Shown one piece after another: positions 7,374-16,056 of a DNA stretch of 27,197 nucleotides (position 1 is its first letter; each line of letters opens with the position of its first letter). The stretch lies in NCBI GenBank assembly GCA_035933635.1, contig DASYYY010000041.1, positions 1-27,197 of the forward strand, written 5' to 3'. Source of the DNA: JAKIVR01 sp035933635 (GTDB lineage: Archaea > Thermoplasmatota > Thermoplasmata > Lutacidiplasmatales > UBA184). The position numbers and the translations under genes are program-made. The notes beneath the pieces are model-generated. The model had not been told where the DNA came from and made no database searches. It saw only the letters and a list, made by a program, of their open reading frames with translations.

Positions 7374-7733
7374 ATGTCCCGGCGTCGACGCGACCACCTG
7401 TATCGAAACGGGGCGCGCGGCCGTGAGGCCCGCGCTTTCGAGCAGCGATACGGGAGCCGCGGCGGGCGCCGGCACCGTGGCGGGGACTACGTTTACGGTG
7501 CGACCGTCGGAAAGGTCGCCCGTGAGCGAGCGGCAAAACGAGGAGGTGTAATTCGGGAACGAGTGCGGGGATACCGCGAGCGCCGTAACGGGCGCACGTT
7601 CCGAGTCAAGGCGCATTGGGCCGTGGTGCACAGTCACCCCCATTCCCGGGGCGACCACCCGGGGCGCTGCGATCGGAGCTGCCGCCGCGGTATGCATCCC
7701 CACCGACACACTCGCCGAAGCCGCCGACGCTGA
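7374..7733 (+). CDS. Arg/Gly-rich basic protein (up to 119 aa)
   Basis: ATG 7374 follows the previous gene after 9 bp with AGAGGT upstream. The first 80 residues are strongly basic, with patches such as YGSRGGRRHRGG, ATVGKVARERAAKRGG and VRGYRERRNGRTFRVKAH, as in nucleic-acid-binding or nucleoprotein components. From about residue 81 the composition changes to His/Arg-rich sequence that overlaps the start of the 618-aa gene, so the last third may not be under selection as protein. A DNA-binding internal protein is a guess from charge alone. Confidence 0.55.
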   Translation: MSRRRRDHLYRNGARGREARAFEQRYGSRGGRRHRGGDYVYGATVGKVARERAAKRGGVIRERVRGYRERRNGRTFRVKAHWAVVHSHPHSRGDHPGRCDRSCRRGMHPHRHTRRSRRR

Positions 7734-9472
7734 ACGAAACGGTTGGTGAGGAACGGTCGGTCGACCGTTGGGTTCCCGCGATCGCCGTCGCCGCGGCCTT
7801 CGCGTTCATCGTGCTGGTCCTGTTCGTCGGAGTGACGAGCGGCAGCTCGATCTCTCCTGTCCCACCGCCTTCGGGCGGTTCTGCGGACTGTCCGAGTCTC
7901 CCCCTACTTCCAGGTTCGCGTGCTGACTTCGGCGCACTAGTCGCGCTCCTCCAGCCAGGACTCAGCTCGACGCAGGACTGCGCGCTCGAGGCTGGTGGGA
8001 CGCTCGTCGGCTCGCAGATCATCGTCCTCCTCTACACCCCCAACGCGGTCCCGAACTCCTCCGTCAACATCGAGGTCAAGGAGTACACCACCCAGACGGT
8101 CTCGTTCACCGAGAAGGGACCGAACGGGACACAGTTCAACGGGACCAAGCTCGTCGACACGAACGTCGTCTACTCGAACGCCACAATCGGGGCCCAGGCC
8201 GGCGAGGTCGACCAGTTCGAGCTCAACGTTCCACCGGTCGGGGCCCAGGAGAACCTCACGATCGGAATCCTGGGCGCGATCACGACCGTTCAGATCGTCA
8301 CTCCGGGCGCCGGCATCCCGATCCCGGCCAACTACCCCGAGCTGCTGCTGCACGACTTCGGCTTCCAGATCATCGTGATCATCGCCTTCGTCGTCGGTAT
8401 CGGCGTTGCGACGGCCGTTCGCAAGAAGGCGCGGCACATCGACCGGCTCTGGCCGTTCGGCCTGGTCGGGGTCTTCGCGACCATCGGGTTCGGCAGCTGG
8501 TTCCTGGTGGACTACCCTCTCTCGGCGATCCCGCTTGGGTCCGCCCCCGAGGCCGCGGTCGCCGCGCCCGTGGTCCTGGCCGGGGTCTACCTCTGGCTCG
8601 CGCTCTTCCCTACCGAGGCGAAGATCTACCGAGTCGAGTTCCCTGTCGCGGACGTCCGTGGGGGCTACGCCCTCTACGACGCGAAGGAGTTCCGCCTCTT
8701 CGACGGCCCGGACGGCCCTGAATACATCGGCCCCGGGGGCGCCGGGGCGTTCCTCCGATTCCTGGGAGTGCGGACCCTCCTCGATGACCGAGTCCTCACC
8801 CCGACGCCGCACAAGATCGGATTCAACGGATTCACCTCGATCCGGCGTCACATCTTCGCCAAGTACTACGCCTGGGCCGAGGTTGACGGCCGGAAGGTCC
8901 TCGACGTCGTTCCACCGAGGTTCTGGATCTTCCCCTGGCGAGCTCGAGCTCGCGAGGCGATCGCCGCGTTCCATGCCAAGGAGCTCAAGGGACGGGCCAT
9001 TCCACCGACCCACCCAGGGTTCTTCCTCTACGTTTCTCCGAGTCGGGCTTTCCTGCGCGCGGTTGGGCCGAAGGTCGGTCAGCTAGTCCGCGACTGGATC
9101 CAGGGCACTGTCCACGTCTCCCAGATCGGGGACGCGCTCGAGCAGATCCTCGTCCAGAACTCCAACCTCAAGGTCACACTCAAGGCCAAGTCGCTGGACC
9201 ACGGGGCGAAGCTCGCGCTGATCTTCCGCTACGCCGAGGAAATGCCCGGGTCTCCGGTTGCACTCAAGGCCCTCGAGGATTACCAGACCCGAATCGAGTC
9301 CGAGCTGCTGGACCAGACGGACTGGCACCAGTACCTCCAAGCAGAGGTCGCCGACGAGTCGTCGCGCCCGCCGCAGCGAACCGTTCCTCCGACGACCGAG
9401 GCGATGCTCCACGAGGCCTCGAACCCGACGCCGCCCGACATGCGCTCGAGGAAGCGCGGAGCCGGCTCGTGA
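7616..9472 (+). CDS. Large membrane protein with ectodomain and cytoplasmic tail (about 618 aa)
   Basis: From TTG 7616: a Pro-rich N-terminal segment (1-50), membrane helix 52-74, an ectodomain of about 170 residues with several sequons and two cysteines (92, 122), helices near 248-267, 280-298 and 314-331, then a cytoplasmic region of about 285 residues with mixed alpha/beta character ending in a basic tail (MRSRKRGAGS). The N-terminus is uncertain. No ATG or GTG fits well before the first helix, and the TTG start overlaps the basic protein gene by 118 bp. CTG 7730, overlapping that gene's stop, is another possible start. No family is recognised. The four-helix plus large-tail layout would suit a membrane platform or assembly protein. 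The stop overlaps the next gene as GTGA. Confidence 0.75.
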   Translation: MGRGAQSPPFPGRPPGALRSELPPRYASPPTHSPKPPTLNETVGEERSVDRWVPAIAVAAAFAFIVLVLFVGVTSGSSISPVPPPSGGSADCPSLPLLPGSRADFGALVALLQPGLSSTQDCALEAGGTLVGSQIIVLLYTPNAVPNSSVNIEVKEYTTQTVSFTEKGPNGTQFNGTKLVDTNVVYSNATIGAQAGEVDQFELNVPPVGAQENLTIGILGAITTVQIVTPGAGIPIPANYPELLLHDFGFQIIVIIAFVVGIGVATAVRKKARHIDRLWPFGLVGVFATIGFGSWFLVDYPLSAIPLGSAPEAAVAAPVVLAGVYLWLALFPTEAKIYRVEFPVADVRGGYALYDAKEFRLFDGPDGPEYIGPGGAGAFLRFLGVRTLLDDRVLTPTPHKIGFNGFTSIRRHIFAKYYAWAEVDGRKVLDVVPPRFWIFPWRARAREAIAAFHAKELKGRAIPPTHPGFFLYVSPSRAFLRAVGPKVGQLVRDWIQGTVHVSQIGDALEQILVQNSNLKVTLKAKSLDHGAKLALIFRYAEEMPGSPVALKALEDYQTRIESELLDQTDWHQYLQAEVADESSRPPQRTVPPTTEAMLHEASNPTPPDMRSRKRGAGS

Positions 9473-9957
9473 CTCGCCGTCGGGCCCGACCGGCGGAGCG
9501 GGTCAGCCTCGACGTCGTCTATGTGATCCTGCTCGCGTTCGCGGCACTGCTGGGCCTCGCCGGGCTCGTCTGGCTCGGGGTGCTGGGCGTCGCCGTCGGA
9601 GATATCCAGAGCCTTCTGCAGAGCCTCAACCTCGCGCTGAACCAGCCGAACTCGGCGACCGACGCGGTCCATTTCGCGATCGGGTTCACTCTCGGCTTGG
9701 CGACCTACATCGCCGCGACCAGCACTGGAGCTCGCCGCATCCGCGTCCTCGAAGAGGACACCCGCGCGAGCTCACGGGCGGGCTGGACGATCGTCGGGGT
9801 GACCGTCGCCGCCACCGCACTGATCCTCCTGAAGGAGTTCTGGTTCGACCCTACGTTCGAGGGCGCCACGCTCGTCTCGGGCGAGATCGACCTGCTCACC
9901 TACGCACTCGGCCTCGCCGCTGCGCTCGGCGCCGGCTTCGCCCTGGAGCGTCCGTGA
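9469..9957 (+). CDS. Four-helix membrane protein (162 aa)
   Basis: GTG 9469 is coupled to the preceding stop (GTGA). After a basic N-terminus (TRRRARPAER), hydrophobic segments lie near 15-40, 65-85, 104-122 and 138-158. A conserved-looking basic loop (GARRIRVLEEDTRASSRAG) sits between helices 2 and 3. The gene ends in a GTGA overlap with the giant glycoprotein gene. No known family; it is likely a membrane partner of the adjacent large proteins. Confidence 0.75.
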   Translation: MTRRRARPAERVSLDVVYVILLAFAALLGLAGLVWLGVLGVAVGDIQSLLQSLNLALNQPNSATDAVHFAIGFTLGLATYIAATSTGARRIRVLEEDTRASSRAGWTIVGVTVAATALILLKEFWFDPTFEGATLVSGEIDLLTYALGLAAALGAGFALERP

Positions 9958-12900
9958 GGAAGAAGCCCCGACCCTCCGAGCTCGCCAGAGCTCGACGTCG
10001 CAAGCAGGAGCGAGCTCTGAAACGGCGCGGCTTGGACCCGCGCCTCTCGAAGGCCAGAGTGGTCGCGGCCTCGGCGCTGCTCGTCGTATTTCTCGTCCCC
10101 GCTCATGCGACGGGGTTCGCACCGGAGGCCTCCACCTTCGCCTTCCCGTTCGTCTACGGCAACGTCTCCGTTCCCGCGTCGATCGGTGCGCAGGGAACGC
10201 AGGGAGCGACCGTCCCGCTGGCCTCGCTGGGGCCGGTGGAAACCCCACTCGTGGGACCGGTCGGACACCTCGGCCCCGTGAACCTCACGAACCCGGGCGG
10301 CTTCGCCTTCCACCGGGTCGCCTCGACGCTAGAGATCCAGGCGCTCAATGGGACTCTGCACCCGGCGTCGGCGGTCGCCTCGCGCAACGCCCGGGTGACC
10401 GCCACGAACCTCACGAACGGAATCGTCGCCTCAGGGCTGACAAACGCGGCCGGCTTCGTGAACCTCAGCGTCACCGAGGGCTGGTTCCAGTTGTCGATCG
10501 GCCCCGCGGGATCCTCCTTCCTGAACCTCACTCAGGAGCTGCAGATCTCCTCCGCGTCGCTGTTCCTGGTTCGATACCTCCCGGCGGTCTCGCTCTCGAC
10601 GGTGACTGTGAGCAACGGTCCGGCCGCGGCGGACACCGGGTCGGTCTGGCTGCAGCTCAAGCCCTACTGGACCTACGGACCGGCGCCTCAACTGAACGTC
10701 TCGCTCGAGAACGCGTCGTCGGGAAATGCGATCATCGCAAAGGCGCTGACCGGTAACAACGGGACTGCTGGGTTCACCCACTTGGACACGGCGTTCACGT
10801 ACAACCTGTTCGTCGAGACCTGGTGGACCTACCAGACCGGGCTCCGCTACTACGGATCGAACGCGAGTGTCGCCCTTGGCTCGAGCTCGGGCTCGATCTC
10901 CTACAGTCCCGGCGGGAACAGCCGATCGATTGGGGGCTCGATCTCTGGGACGTCCCCGCCGGCCTACGGGAGCTGGACACTCACTGCGCCCACTGTGATC
11001 ACCGGGTCGACCCTCTACGTGTCCGACCAGGTCACGGCGCAGGCGGCGCCCGACTCGCTGACGCTCTCGAACGACGTCGTATACTGGAACAACTCGGCGG
11101 TCGACCTGAGCGGCAACCTGGTCCACGTGGTGAACTCGACGATCGTCTTCCAGATCATGGGGGCGCCGTTCCCGAACCCGTCGTCGCTCCTGGTCGACCA
11201 CTCGGTGATGATCGGGGCCGGATACGCCGCCGGTGTGGTCCACGGCGTGCGCGTGCTCCACGCCGCGATCACGAGCTCGATCCTCGAGAACTTCACGGCG
11301 ACGTCACTCGCGGTCGGGGGCCAGGCCCCGATTTTCGGGGGCAACTTCGCAAACGACACGATCGCGAACCTCACAGCGGCAGAGAACGTTCCGATGGTCT
11401 GGCTGAACGCCACCAACTGCGCGTTCACAAACGTTACGTTCACCGGCGGAGGCGGCGCCGTTGGTACGGCGAGAATCAACACGACGTTCGCGTTCAACTC
11501 GAGCTTCCGCTACCAGGTGGGCGCGATCCGTGTCATCCAGTCCCACCTGAGCCAGACAGACCTCGGGGTCAGCTCGCTTCCTGGCTCCTCGTTGAACGTG
11601 TCGAACTCGAGCTGGTCCTCGACCTTTCCCTGGGGACTGCAGGTGATCGGCAGCGGGACTCTCGGCCATATTCCTCTCCAGGGGACCGCGGCGCTGGTCC
11701 ACGACAACCTCTCGCTGGTGACCCCGGCCTGGGTGCCGCCGTCGAACTTCGTCGGCTACTACCACTCGTTCCCGAACGTCTACACGACCGGGCTCCCCCT
11801 GCAGTGGAACCTGGAGGGGCGAACGAACGTCTCCTACTCGACGCTCTACTTCAACCAGTATCCGACGGTGAACTCTTCGATTAGGGTCGGAGATCTCCGG
11901 ATGTTCAACGACTATATCCTCGACAACCAGACGACCTCGCAGCTCCAGACCTGGCAGGCGCTTGCGCTGAACAACCCGCCCCGAGCCGGGCAGACGAACA
12001 TCGAGGCCGCGAACCTCACGATGAACTATGTGACCGATCTCGGTGCGACGGACTTCTGGATCGGCGTCGTTTGGAACTCCTCGGTGACACACACGATCTG
12101 GCCGTGGATCAACCTCGGGGAGACGGCCCAGCTCGTGAACGCGCCCTCCATGAACTCCAACCTGGGGACGAACCTGGTCGGGTGCTCGAGCTGCTCGACG
12201 TACTTCTACAACGACACCTTCGGCGCGGTCTACTTCAACCTGACACTGGCGCAGCCGATCTTCTGCCTCTACGCCTGCTCGATCGGGTTCAGCTACGTCT
12301 TCTTCGGTACGGGGTCCGGGACCTGGCCGTTGCAAAGCTACCGGTGGGGACCGGTCACGTTCGGCTGGAACACTTTCGAGGCGCGGATGCTCGGGAGCGG
12401 CGCTCAGCAGCAGACGAGCGACCTCCTCCTCGCCCAGGGGCCGACATCGCACATCGCGGTCAACGTCACACACAACCTGTTCGAGAACGACCCGCGCTTC
12501 GACTTCGGCCCGGCGAACCGCACGGGGACGCTCTACGACGCGCCCTACATCGAGGACGTCGACGCCTCGGCCGGAATCGCCTACCTCACTTCGAACTGGT
12601 TCCTCCGTCTGAACAACGAGACGGCGCCGATCGGATCCAACGCCCTCATGCAATACCAGGGCGCCGGCGCTCGCCTGCACCTGGCCGGGAACCGCTACTT
12701 CTACTCCCCCATGCCCGGCCAGCTCAGCGTCGCGACGAACGGTCCCTACCTCACCAACGAGACGACCCAGGCCGCCTACGCGAAGCTCTCGAAGATCCCC
12801 TCCCAGAGCACCATGACCTTCGAGATCCCAGTGGGAGCGAACTCGACTGTGGACCAGGAGGCGGACGGTCAGTACGTGTTCAACACGAGCGTCGCCCAGG

Positions 12901-13448
12901 ACACTCCACACCACTGGGGCATGGCAACGTCTCCGCCGAGCACGAGCTACATCGGGACGCCATACCTGTCGCCGAGCTGGTCCTGGGCGGTGATCCCGGA
13001 CGCCGTGCCGATCGGCGGGATTCTCCACCTCGGCTACAATCTCGGAGCTGAGGGCGGCCAGCTGCCGCTGATCTCCTGGAAGGGCTACACCTACAACGTC
13101 TCGATCGAGCCGACATACGCCCGGGTCAACGCGAGCTCGGCGAGTGCCCCGTTCGTGGCGGTCGACTTCGCCGCGGCCGCGGGGGCGCTCTACCAGGTCC
13201 AGACCTACACCGCGAGCGGGCAGCTCGTCACCGTCGCCAATGTCACGGCGTCGAACTCTGGGAACGTCACGGTGCTCTACTACCCTGGTTCCGGAGCCGG
13301 GACGGAGGTCTTCACAGTCACCTTCCTCGGGTTCGCATCCGTCGCTGGGGGCGGTGCCTGGTGGGCTCCGCTGCTCTCGTGGACAGCGATCGCGGTCTAC
13401 GTGGTCCTGATCCTTGCAGTGGTCGCGATCTGGAAGTCGAGGGACTGA
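9954..13448 (+). CDS. Giant secreted beta-rich surface glycoprotein (1164 aa)
   Basis: The start is GTG 9954, in a GTGA overlap with the previous stop. The open frame extends much further upstream but is antisense-like there. The N-terminus is very basic (RKKPRPSELARARRRKQER), followed by the signal anchor 34-53 (ARVVAASALLVVFLVPAHA). The long ectodomain is rich in Asn, Ser, Thr and aromatic residues, carries dozens of N-x-S/T sequons, and in its middle has short repeated Asn-ending strands (NDTIANLTAAENVPMVWLNA) suggestive of a right-handed beta-helix. It ends with one membrane helix (about 1143-1160) and KSRD. I infer a spike, fibre or adhesin anchored at both ends or after cleavage. No catalytic motif is evident. 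Confidence 0.82.
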   Translation: MRKKPRPSELARARRRKQERALKRRGLDPRLSKARVVAASALLVVFLVPAHATGFAPEASTFAFPFVYGNVSVPASIGAQGTQGATVPLASLGPVETPLVGPVGHLGPVNLTNPGGFAFHRVASTLEIQALNGTLHPASAVASRNARVTATNLTNGIVASGLTNAAGFVNLSVTEGWFQLSIGPAGSSFLNLTQELQISSASLFLVRYLPAVSLSTVTVSNGPAAADTGSVWLQLKPYWTYGPAPQLNVSLENASSGNAIIAKALTGNNGTAGFTHLDTAFTYNLFVETWWTYQTGLRYYGSNASVALGSSSGSISYSPGGNSRSIGGSISGTSPPAYGSWTLTAPTVITGSTLYVSDQVTAQAAPDSLTLSNDVVYWNNSAVDLSGNLVHVVNSTIVFQIMGAPFPNPSSLLVDHSVMIGAGYAAGVVHGVRVLHAAITSSILENFTATSLAVGGQAPIFGGNFANDTIANLTAAENVPMVWLNATNCAFTNVTFTGGGGAVGTARINTTFAFNSSFRYQVGAIRVIQSHLSQTDLGVSSLPGSSLNVSNSSWSSTFPWGLQVIGSGTLGHIPLQGTAALVHDNLSLVTPAWVPPSNFVGYYHSFPNVYTTGLPLQWNLEGRTNVSYSTLYFNQYPTVNSSIRVGDLRMFNDYILDNQTTSQLQTWQALALNNPPRAGQTNIEAANLTMNYVTDLGATDFWIGVVWNSSVTHTIWPWINLGETAQLVNAPSMNSNLGTNLVGCSSCSTYFYNDTFGAVYFNLTLAQPIFCLYACSIGFSYVFFGTGSGTWPLQSYRWGPVTFGWNTFEARMLGSGAQQQTSDLLLAQGPTSHIAVNVTHNLFENDPRFDFGPANRTGTLYDAPYIEDVDASAGIAYLTSNWFLRLNNETAPIGSNALMQYQGAGARLHLAGNRYFYSPMPGQLSVATNGPYLTNETTQAAYAKLSKIPSQSTMTFEIPVGANSTVDQEADGQYVFNTSVAQDTPHHWGMATSPPSTSYIGTPYLSPSWSWAVIPDAVPIGGILHLGYNLGAEGGQLPLISWKGYTYNVSIEPTYARVNASSASAPFVAVDFAAAAGALYQVQTYTASGQLVTVANVTASNSGNVTVLYYPGSGAGTEVFTVTFLGFASVAGGGAWWAPLLSWTAIAVYVVLILAVVAIWKSRD

Positions 13449-13451
13449 CCA

Positions 13452-13991
13452 ATGCCCGCGGCCAAGAAGGGACGCACCCTCAACGACTCCGAGGAGCGGG
13501 AGCGGCGCGAAGAGGCTGAGGAAGAGGTCTACGAGCTCCGCGAGCACCGGGTGCGCGTCGGTCCGATCGCCCGCGAGCTCGACATTCGCGGCGTCTCGCT
13601 CCAGCACCGAGCGGCCCACACGCAACTCAAGGAGACACTGCAGACTGCGCGCGAGAAGGCCCAGAAGCACGGGATCTGGGTTGCACGGCAGTATCTCCTG
13701 ACCGAGCTCAAGCCGAGCATCCACATGCTCGGACCATCGGGCTTCCCGACTCGCGTGGTGAACGGCGAGGGCAAGGTCACACTGGTCACCCACAACCCGC
13801 TCGTGAACTGGCGGATCCGTCAGGAGTTCCGGAACCCGTACTACCTCCGTCGTCTCCTGGACCCCGGCTCGATCGGCGAGGAGGAGTGCGCCTGGTTCCT
13901 TGACTACGTCGACGAGCAGGTCCTCGCCCCAGCTTTCGCCGCTCTCTGGCGTCAGCTGGGCGGATCGAACCAGGAACCGCTGAACCTGTGA
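13452..13991 (+). CDS. Soluble charged protein coupled to the P-loop ATPase (179 aa)
   Basis: ATG 13452 starts 3 bp after the giant glycoprotein stop. Residues 10-75 are highly charged and probably helical or coiled (SEERERREEAEEEVYELREHRV), with an HTH-like segment VGPIARELDIRGVSLQ. Residues 80-170 look globular with several aromatics (NPYYLRRLLDPGSIGEEECAWF). No membrane segment or known family. It overlaps the ATPase gene by GTGA, so it is likely a cytoplasmic partner or adaptor of that ATPase. Confidence 0.74.
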   Translation: MPAAKKGRTLNDSEERERREEAEEEVYELREHRVRVGPIARELDIRGVSLQHRAAHTQLKETLQTAREKAQKHGIWVARQYLLTELKPSIHMLGPSGFPTRVVNGEGKVTLVTHNPLVNWRIRQEFRNPYYLRRLLDPGSIGEEECAWFLDYVDEQVLAPAFAALWRQLGGSNQEPLNL

Positions 13992-15025
13992 GCCCAGAGC
14001 CGGCGGCGTTCCGGTTGGCCCGCGAGGTCCACCTCGCGCCGAGGCCTCGGACCGCGCTCGAGCGATTCACCGACCAGGTGGAGGGCCGCCCCGACGGAGG
14101 GGACCACCGGACCCCCGTCGAGAACTTCGCCGAGTTCGCCGCGGAGTGCCAGAGGCTGATCCGCCGGAAGTACGACAACGTCGTGGTGATCGACGGGTTC
14201 CCCAGGAAGGGCAAGTCGACTCTCGGGATCCAGCTGGCCCGGGCGATCGACCCGAGGTTCGGGGTCAACTCGATCGCCTACACCGCGGCCGAGGTGATCG
14301 CACTGTACCGGAAGCTCCCCGAGGGGAGCGTGATCCTGAACGACGAATCCGCCCTCGGCCTGCTCGGCCGGGCCGGCAAGCGGGATCCGGAGCTCGAGGC
14401 GCTGATCCAGGCGCTCTCGATCGTCGGGATCAAGCGGATCACTCTGATCTGCTGCCTGCCGAACATCTGGATGCTCGACTCGTTCGTCCGAGCTGGCCGG
14501 GCCCGTTTCTGGATCAACGTCTACGCAAGGGGTAGGGGCAAGCTGCACCGCGCTCACCGGGGGGCCCACTACAAGCGAACGAGCGAGCTCTGGTACGACT
14601 CGTACGACGACCTGAACCCGATCGGCTTCCCCGGGCTCGGCCGGACCGCCTTTTGGAAGGAGTACGAGGTGCACAAGCGCAAGAAGATCGACGACTGGCT
14701 GCGGGAGCACGAGCTCGACCCCGAGGGCCGAGTCGCGATCTGCCCGGACTGCGGCAAGAAGGGCTCGAAGTACCAGATCGCAATCCACAACTGCCCGGTC
14801 CGGGACGCCGCGGCGGGCAGCGGGGCGGCCCCGGGGCGCGCGGGTAACAGCGTAGACGTTCCGTTACGCGGCCTAGGGGGTCCACCACCATCACCACCAC
14901 CTCGGACGCCAGCGGTTAGGCCACGCCGGTGGCCGTGCAGGGTGGGGGACTGTGGGGATGACTTCTCTCGTCCCGATGCACGGGACCGGCATGAGCGGTC
15001 GGTCCACGCCAGCTACGGGGCCTGA
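13988..15025 (+). CDS. P-loop ATPase with C-terminal zinc fingers (345 aa)
   Basis: GTG 13988 is GTGA-coupled to the 179-aa gene. Walker A is GFPRKGKST (70-78) after a hydrophobic strand VVVID. Walker B is VILNDE (115-120). A later strand (RITLICCLPNIWMLD) is in sensor position. This is a KAP/Zot-like or viral-type P-loop NTPase core that I cannot place in a named family. The C-terminus adds a CPDC knuckle (252, 255), a Pro-rich linker (about 293-313) with atypical TTA and CTA codons, and a C2H2 finger (Cys317, Cys322, His335, His340). It is the last gene of the operon and lies convergent to the recombinase. Genome packaging, assembly or DNA mobilisation are candidate roles. Confidence 0.78.
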   Translation: MSPEPAAFRLAREVHLAPRPRTALERFTDQVEGRPDGGDHRTPVENFAEFAAECQRLIRRKYDNVVVIDGFPRKGKSTLGIQLARAIDPRFGVNSIAYTAAEVIALYRKLPEGSVILNDESALGLLGRAGKRDPELEALIQALSIVGIKRITLICCLPNIWMLDSFVRAGRARFWINVYARGRGKLHRAHRGAHYKRTSELWYDSYDDLNPIGFPGLGRTAFWKEYEVHKRKKIDDWLREHELDPEGRVAICPDCGKKGSKYQIAIHNCPVRDAAAGSGAAPGRAGNSVDVPLRGLGGPPPSPPPRTPAVRPRRWPCRVGDCGDDFSRPDARDRHERSVHASYGA

Positions 15026-15038
15026 CCGAAAGGGTTCC

Positions 15039-15785
15039 TTATCGGGACGGGGGGACGGCCTCGGACGCGGCCGTCGTGTTCCTAAACTCGCCCGGACCGT
15101 TTACCACATGGGGAGGTTTGCCACGTAGGGTGCCTGGCACCTTCCTGCACGTTGCCTCGGGAAGTCCGGCCCGGATCGCGACCTGCTTCCAAGGTAGCGG
15201 CCCCCCGGTCCTGGACCCCCGCGCGCGCAACTCAAGCACCCGGGCCGCGAGTTCGGGGGTCACCCGACGCGGGCGCCCAACGGGCCCCTTGGGGGTGCGC
15301 CGACCCTCCTTGATCTCCTGCATAGCGAGGCGAGTTCGCTCGGACCGGCGCCGAGCCTCGAACGCGGCGATCGTGGGCAGAATCGCACGCAGCAGATCTC
15401 GACCGAGGTTTGGTTCTCCGTCCGGAGTGGAGTCCAACTGCGGCTCTTTGAAGCTGTGGAACTGGATCCCGAGGATCTCGAGCTCCTCGATCGACCCGAC
15501 CGCCTTCACGAAGCTCGGGTCCCGGCTCCAACGGTCGAGGGCCCAGACCAGGACGTGATCAAACCCGCGCGTCTCGGGCAGACACGAGTCGCGCCTCAGC
15601 AGGTCGAACTGCTCCCGCTCGACGCGACCGCTGGCGCTCGCCTTCTCCCGATAGGCCGCGATCACCGTCCAGCCCTGAACTGCGGCGTAGGCTCGAAGCT
15701 CGCGCTCCTGGCCTTCAAGGTCCTGGTCCTCGGTCGAGACGCGGAGGTAGAGCGCGACCCCAGTCGTAGAATCCACGTTATCCAT
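15039..15785 (-). CDS. Serine recombinase, resolvase/invertase family (248 aa)
   Basis: Residues 11-21 read ALYLRVSTEDQ with catalytic Ser17. The family motif WALDRWSRDP follows (81-90; Arg85 and Arg88), then the long E-helix region (AAFEARRRSERTRLAMQEIKEG, split here as ARRRSERTRL 144-153). A C-terminal HTH opens with GRPRRVT and continues WKQVAIRAGLPEATCRKV (199-216). The length fits a small resolvase/invertase with a slightly enlarged C-terminus. ATG 15785 is preceded directly by GGGAGG. The frame is open much further upstream but without protein-like sequence. It lies next to cassette B, so resolution of multimers, inversion, or movement of the cassettes are possible roles. Tyrosine integrase is encoded separately. 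Confidence 0.9.
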   Translation of the reverse strand: MDNVDSTTGVALYLRVSTEDQDLEGQERELRAYAAVQGWTVIAAYREKASASGRVEREQFDLLRRDSCLPETRGFDHVLVWALDRWSRDPSFVKAVGSIEELEILGIQFHSFKEPQLDSTPDGEPNLGRDLLRAILPTIAAFEARRRSERTRLAMQEIKEGRRTPKGPVGRPRRVTPELAARVLELRARGSRTGGPLPWKQVAIRAGLPEATCRKVPGTLRGKPPHVVNGPGEFRNTTAASEAVPPSR

Positions 15786-15806
15786 CCTCCCGTCGTCCCT
15801 ACCCCG

Positions 15807-16019
15807 ATGACCGCGCGCTACTCCCACGAACAGATTCACGCGTGGACTGCCAAGGCTGTTCGGGATGACAACATCCATCTGCTCGACGAGAAAATCGGAG
15901 CATCCGACGTCGACGCGACGGTGGCGACGTGTGCAAGGTGCGCCAGGGCAATAGGCCTGTGGCGGACGAACCCTGCTTTCGCTGTATCTGAGCTGCGGGC
16001 GGAGTACCCAGACTGGTGA
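15807..16019 (+). CDS. Small CxxC protein, divergent from the recombinase (70 aa)
   Basis: ATG 15807 begins a compact, protein-like sequence (MTARYSHEQIHAWTAK ... CARCARAIGLWR ... LRAEYPDW). It has one CxxC pair, few low-complexity runs and a sensible charge balance, while the overlapping antisense frame is Arg/Ser-rich. It starts 21 bp from the recombinase start in the opposite direction and ends 37 bp before the stop of the HTH gene. No clear TATA box or strong Shine-Dalgarno is visible. Function unknown; a small regulator would fit the position. Confidence 0.5.
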   Translation: MTARYSHEQIHAWTAKAVRDDNIHLLDEKIGASDVDATVATCARCARAIGLWRTNPAFAVSELRAEYPDW

Positions 16020-16056
16020 GGACCGTGGAGACTTCGGGCCTGCAGTAGCCCATCTC

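Noticed and set aside
9258..9953. Upstream extension of the giant glycoprotein frame
   Set aside because: Lies over the coding sequence of two upstream genes and is Arg/Pro-rich; the signal peptide follows GTG 9954, which is GTGA-coupled.
11304..13793. 829-aa minus-strand frame opposite the giant glycoprotein
   Set aside because: Antisense shadow with no recognisable domain; the plus strand has a signal peptide, sequons and a membrane anchor.
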